Counted from the first letter of the stretch, positions 35,765 through 44,993 are shown. The stretch: DNA of 64,000 bases from Thalassovita autumnalis (GCF_001458255.1 NZ_CYSB01000026.1:62001-126000), one strand, 5' to 3'. The notes: a model not told the origin generated them from the letters alone. Program-made: numbers and translations.

Positions 35765-36601
35765 ATGATCACCAAGACCGCACTTGTGCAACTCAACGCC
35801 TCGGATGATCCGGCAGCAAACCTGCCGATCACCCAAGGCTTCATCCGTGAGGCGGCGCTGGGCGGCGCGCAGTTTGTGCTAACGCCAGAGGTAACGAATT
35901 GCCTGTCCTCATCGCGCCGCCATCAGCAAGAGGTGCTGCAGCATCAGGATGAGGATCAGACCCTCAAGGGCCTGCGCGACTCTGCGGCTGAGCATGGTAT
36001 CTGGCTGTTGATCGGCTCCCTCGCGCTGAAAACGCAGGATGCGGATGGCCGGTTTGCCAATCGCTCATTCCTGATCGCGCCGGATGGCAGCATCAAAGCC
36101 TGGTATGACAAGATCCACATGTTCGATGTGCAGGTCAGCCCGACCGAGACCTACCGCGAATCCGATGGTTATCGCCCGGGCAGCCGTGCGGTGACCGCTG
36201 AGGTGCCCTTTGGCAGGCTGGGCATGACCATCTGCTATGATGTGCGCTTCCCCTATCTGCATCGCACCCTCACCGACCATGGTGCCACCATCCTGACCGC
36301 CCCGGCGGCCTTCAGCCCGGTCACCGGTCAGGCCCATTGGGAACCGCTGTTGCGCGCCCGGGCGATTGAAAACACCGCCTATGTTCTGGCGCCTGCGCAA
36401 TGCGGCAGCCATGACAGCCACAATGGCAAGGTGCGGAAAACCCACGGACATTCCATTGCGATTAGCCCTTGGGGCGAAGTTCTGGCAGAGGCGGGCGATG
36501 AGCCTTGCGTCACCTTCGTGGATCTTGATACCAGTGCTGTCGAAGAGGCGCGGCAGAAGGTTCCGTCCCTCACCCACACGCGAGAGTTCGAAACCCCGTG
36601 A
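35765..36601 (+). CDS. Carbon-nitrogen hydrolase, Nit1-like (deaminated-glutathione amidase type)
   Basis: A 278-residue nitrilase-superfamily amidase with the Glu42-Lys116-Cys157 catalytic triad (PEVTN, YDKIHMFDV, ICYDVRFP). The Nit1 branch hydrolyses deaminated glutathione, a side product of transaminases; this fits the sequence signature around the Cys and the neighbouring glutaredoxin, but omega-amidase or another amide is possible. It begins three bases after grxC and overlaps the MarR gene by four bases (GTGA). Confidence 0.82.
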   Translation: MITKTALVQLNASDDPAANLPITQGFIREAALGGAQFVLTPEVTNCLSSSRRHQQEVLQHQDEDQTLKGLRDSAAEHGIWLLIGSLALKTQDADGRFANRSFLIAPDGSIKAWYDKIHMFDVQVSPTETYRESDGYRPGSRAVTAEVPFGRLGMTICYDVRFPYLHRTLTDHGATILTAPAAFSPVTGQAHWEPLLRARAIENTAYVLAPAQCGSHDSHNGKVRKTHGHSIAISPWGEVLAEAGDEPCVTFVDLDTSAVEEARQKVPSLTHTREFETP

Positions 36602-37038
36602 GCAGCGACCCATACCCTTTGGCCATTGCGCTGTTCAGCGAATTGCTGACGGCGGATCAGCTGGTGCGCAACCGGCTGTCCAAAGTGCTGCCTAAGGGCA
36701 TGGAAATCTCACATTTTTCGGTACTGAACCAATTGGCCCGGGCTGGCGATGAACGCACCCCGGCGCAGTTGGCCAAAAGCTTCCATGTGACGCGCGGCGC
36801 GATGACCAACACGCTCAGCAAGTTGGAATGGGCGGGATATGTTCACATTCGTCCCGACTGGGATGATGCCCGGCGCAAGATGGTGGCGATCAGCCCGGCC
36901 GGACGGCAGGCGCGGGATGCGGCTCTTGCGGCGATTTCCCCGATGATCAGTGAACTGGTCAGTGAGCTGGGCGAAGACAAGGTGCGGGCGGTGCTGCCGA
37001 TCCTGCGCGAACTGCGCCTGAAGCTGGAAGACGACTGA
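36598..37038 (+). CDS. MarR-family transcriptional regulator
   Basis: A 146-residue winged-helix regulator. The HTH lies around residues 53-80 (RTPAQLAKSFHVTRGAMTNTLSKLEWAGY), followed by a wing with DDARRKMVAISPAGRQ, matching the DxR.K.v.lT..G pattern of MarR. It starts with GTG overlapping the amidase stop. The effector and target are unknown. Three bases separate its stop from that of the convergent receiver-like gene. Confidence 0.86.
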   Translation: MSSDPYPLAIALFSELLTADQLVRNRLSKVLPKGMEISHFSVLNQLARAGDERTPAQLAKSFHVTRGAMTNTLSKLEWAGYVHIRPDWDDARRKMVAISPAGRQARDAALAAISPMISELVSELGEDKVRAVLPILRELRLKLEDD

Positions 37039-37041
37039 TCC

Positions 37042-37473
37042 TCACAGGCTGGGTTGCATGGCCCGGGTTTGATGCATCCGATTGTTCAGCTGTGCCTGCA
37101 GCATGGCACTTTGTAAGCTTTCACGCCGTAGTGGCGTGCGCAGTTTCACATCGCAAAGATCCAGCGCCTCAAGGCCAAAAATATCGTGTGACTGCTGGGT
37201 GCAGATTACGATCACCGGCAGGTTTGGGATCAGGTGGCGCATGTTGCGCAGCGTTTCCAGCACCGTGTCCCGGTCCAGAAGGTCATCCAGAAAAACGGTC
37301 AGGGCTGCCCATTGCGCGGCGGTTTGCACCACGGTTGTAATGGCAGCGTCAAAATCTGAGGTGCCAGCCACCTCCAGATTGATCGCTTCCAGATGTTCAG
37401 CCAGCGCAAGGCGCTGCACATCGCAGGCGCAGACCAATAAAACCGGGAGGCTTGGGGCGGTGTCAGTAGGCAT
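37042..37473 (-). CDS. Degenerate response-regulator receiver protein
   Basis: A 143-residue protein that fits the receiver alpha/beta pattern. The beta-1 acidic pair is reduced to Asp18 (LLVCACDVQR), a candidate phospho-Asp is at 63 or 64 (VFLDDLLD), Thr92 follows beta-4 (VIVICTQQ), but where Lys-Pro is normal after beta-5 it has RTP (Thr113-Pro114). The missing Lys and one Asp suggest an atypical or pseudo-receiver. No output domain follows. A 21-base inverted repeat lies 75 bases upstream of its start. Weak family assignment. Confidence 0.55.
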   Translation of the reverse strand: MPTDTAPSLPVLLVCACDVQRLALAEHLEAINLEVAGTSDFDAAITTVVQTAAQWAALTVFLDDLLDRDTVLETLRNMRHLIPNLPVIVICTQQSHDIFGLEALDLCDVKLRTPLRRESLQSAMLQAQLNNRMHQTRAMQPSL

Positions 37474-37547
37474 GGCAAACGTCCAATCTCAATTCGCAAA
37501 ACTCAGGAAAAGTCTTAAAGAGATCAGGCTTTAGCTCAACATCGCAG

Positions 37548-37568
37548 GAGTGCAGTTACACTGCACTC
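37548..37568. repeat. 21-base perfect inverted repeat before the receiver-like gene
   Basis: GAGTGCAGT at 37548-37556 and ACTGCACTC at 37560-37568, separated by TAC. It lies between the yciI stop and the receiver start (both minus strand). No T run follows on the minus strand, so it reads more like an operator than a terminator, though a plus-strand CTT tail exists. Confidence 0.6.
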
Positions 37569-37593
37569 TTGTATAGGTACGTTGTGGCCGCGC

Positions 37594-37896
37594 CTACTTT
37601 AGCACATCCGCCAGATTGCGCCCCACAAACTCGGTGATGGTGAGCTGCACAATCCCCGCTTTGCTGAACGGATCCTCAGCCATCAGGGCCTCAACCGCAC
37701 TGCGTGAGGCGCCTTGGGCAATGATGACCCCACCGGTGCGCGGCACCTTGGCGCCTGAGGCCAGAAACAGACCATCCTCATACCCCTTGGCGACAAACGC
37801 CATATGTGCGTCCAGATGCGGCGCCACAGCCTCCATCTCAACGGTGTATTCAATGTCGATCACAAACAGGGTGTGACCCTCAGGGATAAAACCCAT
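37594..37896 (-). CDS. YciI-family protein
   Basis: A 100-residue YCII-domain protein. Seen: HLDAHMAFVAKGYEDGLFLASGAKVPRTGG with the family His and Asp region, and AEDPFSKAGI before a C-terminal strand. YciI-like proteins are dimeric alpha/beta barrels of mostly unknown function (some act as dehalogenase-like or sensor domains). It lies between ubiG and the receiver-like gene on the minus strand. Confidence 0.85.
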   Translation of the reverse strand: MGFIPEGHTLFVIDIEYTVEMEAVAPHLDAHMAFVAKGYEDGLFLASGAKVPRTGGVIIAQGASRSAVEALMAEDPFSKAGIVQLTITEFVGRNLADVLK

Positions 37897-37938
37897 TTCA
37901 CTTGCCTTTCAATGTTCCAAAAATGCTTAAAAAATTGG

Positions 37939-38682
37939 CTATGGCTTCACGCTGGCGGTGACATAGTTCACCGACAGATCGCGGTCTGAAATTTTCCACT
38001 GCCAGCTGACCGGGTTGAACACAAACCCTTTGCGATCCACGGGTTCCAGGCCCGCGTTCTGGATTAGGCTGACCAGTTCATCTGGGGTGATGAACTTGTG
38101 CCATTCATGGGTGCCTTTGGGCAGCCAGCGCATGATGTATTCCGCGCCGACAATGGCCATGGCAAAGCTTTTGGGATTGCGATTGATGGTGGAACAGACC
38201 ATCAGCCCCCCGGGTTTCAGCAGCTGCTGGCAGGCGGTCAGATAGGCCTGCGGATCGGCGACGTGTTCCACCACTTCCATGTTCAGCACCACGTCAAACT
38301 GTTCGCCAGCTTCAGCCAGCGCCTCGGCGGTCACGTTGCGATAATCGATCTCTAGCCCCGATTGTTCGGCGTGGACCTGGGCCACCGGAATGTTGCCAGC
38401 TGCCGCATCTGCACCCACCACGGTAGCGCCCAGCCGGGCCATCGGTTCACTTAGCAATCCACCACCACAGCCGATGTCCAACAGACGCAGCCCTTCAAAG
38501 GGGCGATCGGTGCTGAGGTCGCGGTTAAACTCACTTGCGATCTGGCGGGTGATGTAGTCCAACCGGCAGGGATTCATCAGGTGCAGCGGCTTGAACTTGC
38601 CTTTGGGATCCCACCATTCCGCCGCCATGGCTTCGAATTTGGCGACTTCTGACGGGTCAACGGTGGTCTGAGCGGTTTGCAT
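37939..38682 (-). CDS. ubiG: Ubiquinone biosynthesis O-methyltransferase UbiG
   Basis: SAM-dependent enzyme for both O-methylations of the ubiquinone ring. The 247-residue protein has the SAM loop [16 protein letters not shown] (about residues 66-81), the family [11 protein letters not shown] and [10 protein letters not shown], and the [17 protein letters not shown]-terminal block. The start ATG 38682 follows GGAGAG; the frame goes four codons upstream. Only 49 bases separate it from the divergent pip. Confidence 0.95.
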   Translation of the reverse strand: MQTAQTTVDPSEVAKFEAMAAEWWDPKGKFKPLHLMNPCRLDYITRQIASEFNRDLSTDRPFEGLRLLDIGCGGGLLSEPMARLGATVVGADAAAGNIPVAQVHAEQSGLEIDYRNVTAEALAEAGEQFDVVLNMEVVEHVADPQAYLTACQQLLKPGGLMVCSTINRNPKSFAMAIVGAEYIMRWLPKGTHEWHKFITPDELVSLIQNAGLEPVDRKGFVFNPVSWQWKISDRDLSVNYVTASVKP

Positions 38683-38731
38683 TCTGCTCTCCATATGCTC
38701 TTTTAGGTCTGCGCCACTATATAGGACGGTT

Positions 38732-39715
38732 ATGGACAGATTCTCGGGCCAAAAAAGCGCAGTACATTACCTGCATCCGCCGATTGATCCTTTCGATCAG
38801 CGTATGCTGGACGTGGGCGATGGTCACAAGGTTTATCTGGAACAATCCGGCAATCCGCAAGGGGTGCCGGTGGTGGTCCTGCATGGGGGCCCCGGTGGTG
38901 GCTGCAGCCCGGCGATGCGGCGCTATTTTGATCCGCGCTACTACCGAATCATCCTGTTTGATCAGCGCGGCTGTGGCCGGTCGCGCCCGCATGCCTCGGT
39001 CGAGAATAACACCACCTGGCATCTGGTGGCGGATATTGAGTTGATCCGCGAAACGCTTGAGATTGACGAATGGTTCGTGTTTGGCGGCAGCTGGGGGGCA
39101 ACCCTGGCGCTGATCTACGCCCAGAGCCACCCGGAGGCGGTCAAAGGGCTGATCCTGCGCGGCGTCTTTCTGGCGACGCAGAGTGAGCTGGATTGGTTCT
39201 ATGGCGGCGGCGCCGGCAAGTTCTGGCCTGAAACCTGGGCGCGGTTTGCCGATCTGATCCCGGCGGAGGAACAGGATGATTATATCGCGGCCTATCACAA
39301 GCGGCTGTTTGGTCCTGATCTGCAGGTGCAGACCAAATACGCCAAGGCCTGGGCGGAATGGGAAAACGCCCTAGCCTCGGTCTATTCCAACGGCTATGGC
39401 GGCGACAGCCCGGGGGAATATGCCCGTGCCTTTGCCCGGCTGGAAAACCACTATTTCCGCCATGGCGCCTTCCTGGAGGAAGACGGCCAGATCTTGCGGG
39501 ATCTGCCCAAGATCGCCCATATCCCCGGGGTGATTGTGCAGGGGCGCTATGACATGATCTGCCCGCCCGAGGCCGCGTGGAAACTGGCGCGCGGTTGGCC
39601 AAATGCGGATCTGCGTATGATCCGCAACGCTGGTCATGCGCTCAGCGAACCGGGCATCAGCGCTGAATTGGTCCGCGCGATGGATCAAATCGCCGAAGAG
39701 GGCGGGCTGGACTAA
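38732..39715 (+). CDS. pip: Proline iminopeptidase
   Basis: A 327-residue alpha/beta hydrolase that removes N-terminal proline. The oxyanion HGGPGGG, the nucleophile elbow GGSWG (Ser120), a downstream Asp in GRYDMICP and His in NAGHALS make the triad; the [12 protein letters not shown] segment is diagnostic. It is divergent from ubiG and stands alone on the plus strand before the CDGSH gene. Confidence 0.95.
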   Translation: MDRFSGQKSAVHYLHPPIDPFDQRMLDVGDGHKVYLEQSGNPQGVPVVVLHGGPGGGCSPAMRRYFDPRYYRIILFDQRGCGRSRPHASVENNTTWHLVADIELIRETLEIDEWFVFGGSWGATLALIYAQSHPEAVKGLILRGVFLATQSELDWFYGGGAGKFWPETWARFADLIPAEEQDDYIAAYHKRLFGPDLQVQTKYAKAWAEWENALASVYSNGYGGDSPGEYARAFARLENHYFRHGAFLEEDGQILRDLPKIAHIPGVIVQGRYDMICPPEAAWKLARGWPNADLRMIRNAGHALSEPGISAELVRAMDQIAEEGGLD

Positions 39716-39802
39716 GCCGGCCTTCCGATCCCCTTAATACTGGTTTCCTTGCGCATCTGCGCTAGGCTCTCTGGTGTCGAGACGCCAGCGAGAGGAGCCA
39801 GC

Positions 39803-40426
39803 ATGAGCGACAAACCCAGCGTAGAAACCCGCCCGAACGGCCCCTTGGTGGTCAAAGGGGTAACGCGCATGACCGGCCCGGATGGGTCTGAGGTTGAGGT
39901 CAAAGAGGTCATGGCGCTGTGCCGCTGTGGCCAGTCGAAATCAAAACCCTTTTGTGATGGTTCCCATGTCGCGGCCGGGTTTGACGATGGGGTCGGCAAA
40001 CCCTCGGGACGGGATCGGTTGATTGCTTATGAGGGGGCCGAGGCCACGGTGACTTATAACCCGATGCTGTGTTCCCACGCGGCGGAATGCGGGCGTTTGG
40101 CCAGTCACATTTTCAATCCGGCGCAGAAACCCTGGGTGCAGCCCGACAGGGGCACAGTGGATGAGGTGCGCGCAGTTGTTGCCGCCTGTCCGTCCGGGGC
40201 CCTTGCGCTGGGCAGCGCTGAGGCGCGTGAACATCTGATCTCTGAGGTCACACAGGTGGCGATTGAGAAAAACGGCCCCTATTGGGTGCATGATGTCACC
40301 GCCCCCGCACCGCCACAGGGTGAGGGGATGAGTGCCGATAAATACGTGCTGTGCCGCTGTGGTCAGTCGGGGAACAAACCCTTTTGCGATGGTTCCCATC
40401 GGGATCTGAAATGGCGTGACGACTGA
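39803..40426 (+). CDS. Double-CDGSH iron-sulfur protein with central ferredoxin-like segment
   Basis: A 207-residue protein with two CDGSH 2Fe-2S motifs: CRCGQSKSKPFCDGSH (Cys40, Cys42, Cys51, His55) and CRCGQSGNKPFCDGSH close to the C-terminus. Between them is a segment with YNPMLCSHAAECGRL and CPSGAL, matching the small divergent iron-sulfur (Fer4_19/DUF1271) domain that often accompanies CDGSH. Function in bacteria is unknown (electron transfer or iron handling). ATG 39803 follows AGAGGAGC. Its last 64 bases overlap the opposite-strand membrane gene. Confidence 0.88.
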   Translation: MSDKPSVETRPNGPLVVKGVTRMTGPDGSEVEVKEVMALCRCGQSKSKPFCDGSHVAAGFDDGVGKPSGRDRLIAYEGAEATVTYNPMLCSHAAECGRLASHIFNPAQKPWVQPDRGTVDEVRAVVAACPSGALALGSAEAREHLISEVTQVAIEKNGPYWVHDVTAPAPPQGEGMSADKYVLCRCGQSGNKPFCDGSHRDLKWRDD

Positions 40427-41103
40427 TCTGCACGGCTGGCCTGCAAAGTGGCCATATCGCAGTGGTCTTTGACCAGCCAACTGAGGCCAAAGGCCCAGAT
40501 CCCCATCGCCTCAATCCAGAAAACAAGATTGTGGCGCAGCACGAACTGCTGCGCTGCCTCAGGGCCGATCAGTTTTGTGATGGAGGCCAGCGTTGCCAGA
40601 ACACCACCGCAAAGGATCAGCCAGCCGCAGCTGCGAAACAGTAGGCTGGCCCAGGCCGGTGCCCCAATGGGGAAACGGATCAGGCACAGGTAGGCCAGCC
40701 CGGCCAGAAACAGAATCGCCGACAGGTAATGCCCCATCGCTGCGGGTTTTACCCCGATCAGCGTGCGGGTCAGGCTGTGGGTCCCGGCGCCGCTTTCGTT
40801 GGGAAACAGGGCGACACCCAGTGCCGCCATCCCGGCCACCGGCACCAGCGCACTGCCCGCCGAGGAGGCCAGCCGTAACGGGCGCACCTGTGTGCACAGA
40901 ACAATGCCCGTAGCAAAAAGCGCCCCCACCAAAAGGTCGCGCAGGGCGGAATGATAGTAGTCACTGACCGAGGGCAGCACCCCCACATCTGACATGATCC
41001 CCCCGAAGACCAGCAGCATCGGCAGCGCCAGACCCAGATAGCCCAGGGTTTGGCGGCAGCGATGATGGGCCTGCAGCAGTTCCAGTGTCAGGTCATTGGG
41101 CAC
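40363..41103 (-). CDS. Six-helix membrane protein, paralog 1, function unknown
   Basis: A 246-residue membrane protein with about six hydrophobic segments and the conserved-looking strings [26 protein letters not shown] and FWIEAMGIWAFGLSWLVK. It starts with GTG at 41103 after GGAGGAT. The same strings occur in the next gene upstream, so they are tandem paralogs. The final about 21 residues (SRHFRSRWEPSQKGLFPD and preceding) are hydrophilic and encoded opposite the end of the CDGSH gene; they look like an accidental extension. I do not recognise the family. Confidence 0.7.
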   Translation of the reverse strand: MPNDLTLELLQAHHRCRQTLGYLGLALPMLLVFGGIMSDVGVLPSVSDYYHSALRDLLVGALFATGIVLCTQVRPLRLASSAGSALVPVAGMAALGVALFPNESGAGTHSLTRTLIGVKPAAMGHYLSAILFLAGLAYLCLIRFPIGAPAWASLLFRSCGWLILCGGVLATLASITKLIGPEAAQQFVLRHNLVFWIEAMGIWAFGLSWLVKDHCDMATLQASRADQSSRHFRSRWEPSQKGLFPD

Positions 41104-41208
41104 AGTATCCTCCGGCTCAGACGGGCGCGCCTTGCAGCGGCCCCCCTCAGTTGTCCGGGGAATTGCTTAACAACCGGTGAATCTTAACGATCGTTACTGG
41201 TGGCTTGG

Positions 41209-41910
41209 TTACAGTTTACGGCGGATCAGGACCGATTTGACCATGTCAAACTGGGCTTGCCCCTTGACCAGCCACGATATTCCGAAGGCCAGAATGCCCA
41301 GGGCTTCGATCCAGAAGATTAACCGCAGCTCAACCACCCAGGCAGCCAATGGCGCTGGGCCGTTAAGTTTGATGAGTGAGGCGATGGTCGCCACCACGCC
41401 GCCCAGCACGATGAAGCCGCCACAGGCGCGATAGATGTGGCGGCGAAATGGTTTGGCTGTGCGGGCGAATTTCACCAGACAGAAATAGGTCAGCGACCCC
41501 AGAAAGATCACCCCCGACAGATAGTGCCCCATCGCGGCAGCGCTGAAGCCGATCAGTTCTTGTGACAGGGTTTCGGGGTTGATGCGCCCGCCGGCCTCAT
41601 TCGGGAACAGCGCCACGCCAAAGGCGGCGATGCCGGCAATTGTGGTGACAATATCGTCCGAAAACCGTTCGCCTTCTTTCAGGGGGTGACCCTTGTAGGA
41701 AATCAGGAACACGCCGATGGCAAAGAGGCAGCCCACAAAAATGTCGCGCATCACGGAATGATAATAATCGCTGACCGACGGCAGAATCCCTGTTCCCGCC
41801 AGCAATCCGCCCAGGATCAGCACAAGCGGCAGGCCAACCCCCAGCCATCCCAGCGCCTGACGCACCCGCAGATAGGACATGACCAGCTCATCTCTTGTGT
41901 GTTCGGGCAT
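41209..41910 (-). CDS. Six-helix membrane protein, paralog 2, function unknown
   Basis: A 233-residue protein sharing [25 protein letters not shown] and [18 protein letters not shown] with the downstream paralog, and the same helix layout. It ends soon after the last helix ([17 protein letters not shown]). ATG 41910 follows AAGGAC at good spacing; the frame goes 33 bases further. 105 bases separate the two genes. It is divergent from the rimP leader. Confidence 0.7.
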   Translation of the reverse strand: MPEHTRDELVMSYLRVRQALGWLGVGLPLVLILGGLLAGTGILPSVSDYYHSVMRDIFVGCLFAIGVFLISYKGHPLKEGERFSDDIVTTIAGIAAFGVALFPNEAGGRINPETLSQELIGFSAAAMGHYLSGVIFLGSLTYFCLVKFARTAKPFRRHIYRACGGFIVLGGVVATIASLIKLNGPAPLAAWVVELRLIFWIEALGILAFGISWLVKGQAQFDMVKSVLIRRKL

Positions 41911-42009
41911 TGGCTTGTCCTTCAAATCGTTTAACAATTCCACGATGGCATTTAGGGTGGCAGGTCAATGCAGGGCAAGCACGAGAAACTGCATCTGGGC
42001 AGGACTTGA

Positions 42010-42105
42010 TTTACCCGGGAAAGGGGCGTATATCGCCCTCAACAGCGGCGCGTTGAGATCAACGCTCCACCGGGAAAGATCGACGGGCCGCGGGCCCGTT
42101 TTTTT
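42010..42105 (+). promoter_or_regulatory. Structured leader with terminator-like hairpin before rimP
   Basis: Three potential hairpins precede rimP: one around 42022-42039, a perfect seven-pair one at 42050-42065 (GCGTTGA arms), and a GC-rich seven-pair one at 42083-42099 (ACGGGCC arms, loop GCG) followed by a run of T. A nine-base direct repeat CCGGGAAAG lies at 42015-42023 and 42070-42078. No plus-strand gene ends upstream within 1.5 kb, so the terminator is in the rimP leader itself, 13 bases before ATG. Confidence 0.6.
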
Positions 42106-42118
42106 GTGTTTGGATGAT

Positions 42119-42712
42119 ATGACCAACGACCTGATAGCCAAAGCCGCGATGGATCGGCGCCTTGCAGAAATCATCTCCCCTGTTGTGGAAGACATGGGAT
42201 TTGAACTGGTGCGCATCCGTCTGATGAGCGGCAAGACCGCCACCCTGCAGATCATGGCAGAGCGCCCTGAAGGTGGCATCGAAGTGGACGAATGTGCCAA
42301 GATTTCCACCGCCGTATCGGCCATTCTGGACGTGGAGGATCCGATTCTGGATCAATACGTTCTGGAAGTGTCGAGCCCCGGCATTGACCGCCCGCTGACC
42401 CGTCTCAAGGATTTTGAGACCTATGAGGGCTATGAGGTCAAGATCGAGACCACCGAACTGATCGATGGGCAGCGCCGTTTCAAAGGTGTGCTGGCCGGCG
42501 TTGAGGGCGATGAGGTTCTGATCAACCTTGAGCGTGGCGACGAAGAAGTGACCGTAGGTCTGAACTTTGACTGGCTGTCTGATGCCAAACTGGTTCTGAC
42601 CGATGAGCTGATCAAGGAAATGTTGAAGCAGCGCAAAGACGCTGGCCTGATCAACGAAGAAGAATTTGACGAGATCGAAACCGACGAATCCGGTTCTCAG
42701 GAGGACGAATAA
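42119..42712 (+). CDS. rimP: Ribosome maturation factor RimP
   Basis: Needed for assembly of the 30S subunit. The 197-residue protein has the family [19 protein letters not shown]-type N-terminal domain (split by Ile/Val), ILDVEDPI, the motif [24 protein letters not shown] shown here as SSPGIDRPL and the Sm-like C-terminal domain with [13 protein letters not shown]. The acidic tail is common in alphaproteobacteria. nusA follows after two bases, the conserved rimP-nusA order. ATG 42119 is 13 bases after the leader hairpin T run; no clear ribosome site is visible there, and ATG at codon 11 is an alternative. Confidence 0.93.
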   Translation: MTNDLIAKAAMDRRLAEIISPVVEDMGFELVRIRLMSGKTATLQIMAERPEGGIEVDECAKISTAVSAILDVEDPILDQYVLEVSSPGIDRPLTRLKDFETYEGYEVKIETTELIDGQRRFKGVLAGVEGDEVLINLERGDEEVTVGLNFDWLSDAKLVLTDELIKEMLKQRKDAGLINEEEFDEIETDESGSQEDE

Positions 42713-42714
42713 AG

Positions 42715-44337
42715 ATGGCAATTACCTCTGCAAACCAGCTGGAGCTTTTGCAAACCGCTGAGGCCGTGGCCCGCGAAAAGATGATCGACCCCGGTCTGGT
42801 GGTTGAAGCGATGGAAGAATCGCTGGCCCGTGCGGCCAAGTCGCGTTACGGCGCCGAAATGGACATCCGCGTCTCGATCGACCGCAAAACCGGCCGCGCC
42901 ACCTTCACCCGTGTGCGCACCGTGGTCGAAGATGAAGAGCTGGAGAACTACCAGGCAGAAATGACCGTTGAGCAGGCCAAACAGTATATGGCTGACCCGG
43001 TTGTTGGCGACACCTTCGTTGAAGAAGTGCCGCCGGTTGAACTGGGCCGGATCGCGGCACAGTCGGCCAAACAGGTGATCCTGCAGAAGGTGCGCGAAGC
43101 TGAGCGCGACCGTCAGTTCGAAGAATACAAAGACAAGGTTGGAACCATCATCAACGCCACCGTCAAACGCGAAGAGTTTGGCAACGTTGTTGTGGATCTG
43201 AACGGCCGTGGCGAAGGGTCGCTGCGTCGTAACGAAAAGATCGGCCGCGAAAGCTACCGCCCGAATGACCGCGTGCGCTGCTACATCAAGGATGTACGCC
43301 GTGAGCCGCGTGGCCATCAGATCTTCCTCAGCCGGACTGCACCGGAATTCATGGCTGAACTGTTCAAAATGGAAGTGCCGGAAATCTATGACGGCATCAT
43401 TGAGATCAAAGCCGTGGCCCGTGACCCCGGTTCGCGCGCAAAGATCGCGGTTGTGTCCTTCGACAACTCGATTGATCCGGTTGGTGCCTGTGTGGGTATG
43501 CGCGGCAGCCGTGTGCAGGCCGTTGTGAACGAGCTGCAGGGCGAAAAGATCGACATCATCCCGTGGAACGAAGATGTTCCCACTTTCCTGGTGAACGCGC
43601 TGCAGCCGGCAGAGGTTTCCAAGGTTGTTCTGGATGAAGACGCCGAGCGCATCGAAGTTGTTGTGCCTGACGATCAGCTGAGCCTGGCCATTGGCCGTCG
43701 CGGTCAGAACGTGCGTCTGGCCTCGCAGCTGACCGGTCTGGACATCGACATCATGACCGAATCGGACGAATCGGCACGCCGTCAGAAAGAGTTCGAAGAG
43801 CGCACCAAGCTGTTCGTGGACACGCTGGACGTGGATGAGTTCTTTGCGCAGCTGCTGGTTGCCGAAGGTTTCACCAACCTCGAAGAGGTGGCTTACGTTG
43901 AAATCGACGAACTGCTGGTCATCGACGGTGTAGACGAAGACACCGCCAACGAACTGCAGGCCCGTGCCCGTGACTATCTGGAAGCGCAGGCCAATGCCGC
44001 CATCGAACGCGCCAAGGAACTGGGCGTCGAAGACAGCCTGTTTGGCTTCGAAGGTCTGACCCCGCAGATGATCCAGGCGCTGGCCGAGGATGACGTGAAG
44101 ACCCTTGAGGACTTCGCCACCTGCGCGGACTGGGAACTGGCTGGTGGCTGGACCACCGTCAACGGCGAACGCGTCAAAGACGAAGGCACGCTGGAGCCCT
44201 TCGGCGTGACGCTGGAAGCGGCACAGGACCTGATCATGACCGCCCGTATCACCCTGGGCTGGGTTGACCCAGCTGAGCTGGAAGCTGAGGCCGAAGAGGC
44301 CGAAGGCGAAGACGGCGCAGAGGAGGCCGAGGCCTGA
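42715..44337 (+). CDS. nusA: Transcription termination/antitermination factor NusA
   Basis: RNA polymerase-binding factor for pausing, termination and antitermination. The 540-residue protein has the N-terminal RNAP-binding domain, an S1 domain (about residues 135-200), two KH domains ([18 protein letters not shown] and [16 protein letters not shown] signatures) and C-terminal acidic helix-hairpin repeats ending in a Glu-rich tail. The last bases, including the stop, form one arm of a hairpin at 44327-44351 that also contains the ylxR ribosome binding site. Confidence 0.97.
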   Translation: MAITSANQLELLQTAEAVAREKMIDPGLVVEAMEESLARAAKSRYGAEMDIRVSIDRKTGRATFTRVRTVVEDEELENYQAEMTVEQAKQYMADPVVGDTFVEEVPPVELGRIAAQSAKQVILQKVREAERDRQFEEYKDKVGTIINATVKREEFGNVVVDLNGRGEGSLRRNEKIGRESYRPNDRVRCYIKDVRREPRGHQIFLSRTAPEFMAELFKMEVPEIYDGIIEIKAVARDPGSRAKIAVVSFDNSIDPVGACVGMRGSRVQAVVNELQGEKIDIIPWNEDVPTFLVNALQPAEVSKVVLDEDAERIEVVVPDDQLSLAIGRRGQNVRLASQLTGLDIDIMTESDESARRQKEFEERTKLFVDTLDVDEFFAQLLVAEGFTNLEEVAYVEIDELLVIDGVDEDTANELQARARDYLEAQANAAIERAKELGVEDSLFGFEGLTPQMIQALAEDDVKTLEDFATCADWELAGGWTTVNGERVKDEGTLEPFGVTLEAAQDLIMTARITLGWVDPAELEAEAEEAEGEDGAEEAEA

Positions 44338-44351
44338 TTTTCAGGCCTCGG
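44327..44351 (+). promoter_or_regulatory. Hairpin spanning nusA stop and ylxR ribosome site
   Basis: Perfect 11-base stem: CCGAGGCCTGA (44327-44337, containing the nusA TGA) with TCAGGCCTCGG (44341-44351), loop TTT. The right arm includes the first two G of the GGAGG ribosome site (44350-44354) of ylxR. Confidence 0.7.
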
Positions 44352-44362
44352 AGGCTTGTCGC

Positions 44363-44983
44363 ATGAGCCGCGGCGGAAAAAATAAGGATCGCAGTGAAGG
44401 TCCTGAGCGCAAGTGTGTTGTAACCGGCGAGGTACAGCCTAAATATGGGTTGATCCGCTTCGTCGTGGGTCCGGACGGTGATATCGTTCCGGATCTGGCC
44501 GAAAAGCTGCCGGGGCGCGGGATCTGGGTCAGTTCTGACCGGGCCGCGCTTTCTCAGGCGACGAAGAAAGGTGTCTTTGCCCGCGGTGCAAAACAGCAGG
44601 TGAAGGTGCCTGACACCCTGCCTGAGCTGGTGGAAGCGGGCCTCGTACGGCGCGTTATCGATCTGATCAGTCTTGCCCGTAAAACTGGCGAGGCGGTCAC
44701 CGGCTTTGAAAAGGTCAAGGACTGGTTGGTCAAGGATTACGCCGAAGTGCTGATCCAGGCCTCAGACGGATCCGGCCGCGGCAAGTCGAAACTGCGCACA
44801 CCGGAAGGTGGTTCGTTCATTGGCTGGCTCACCGCAGATGAGCTGGGACAGGCTTTTGGGCGACAAACTGTAATTCATGTGGCCCTAGGCGCTGGTGGTT
44901 TGACCCAGCGTGTAGTAGAGGAAGCCGCAAGACTTAAGGGTATACGCACCCAGGGCGGCGACGATGACCGCCGGAAAGGATGA
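44363..44983 (+). CDS. YlxR/DUF448 RNA-binding protein
   Basis: A 206-residue protein of the YlxR (DUF448) family with [10 protein letters not shown] and [14 protein letters not shown] in the N-terminal half, followed by a C-terminal part resembling the L7Ae-like YlxQ domain ([18 protein letters not shown]). It lies between nusA and infB, its regular place. ATG 44363 follows GGAGG; the stop is 11 bases before infB. A role as RNA-binding factor (in Bacillus linked to RNase P) is family knowledge. Confidence 0.87.
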   Translation: MSRGGKNKDRSEGPERKCVVTGEVQPKYGLIRFVVGPDGDIVPDLAEKLPGRGIWVSSDRAALSQATKKGVFARGAKQQVKVPDTLPELVEAGLVRRVIDLISLARKTGEAVTGFEKVKDWLVKDYAEVLIQASDGSGRGKSKLRTPEGGSFIGWLTADELGQAFGRQTVIHVALGAGGLTQRVVEEAARLKGIRTQGGDDDRRKG

Positions 44984-44993
44984 AGAGAGCCAG

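Noticed and set aside
37548-37568. Reading the GAGTGCAGT repeat as a CIRCE element
   Set aside because: It shares only GAGTGC with CIRCE; spacer (three, not nine bases) and arm order differ.
41185-41196. TAACGATCGTTA palindrome upstream of membrane paralog 1
   Set aside because: It is a 12-base palindrome, but it may arise by chance, and no related site is seen elsewhere in the window.
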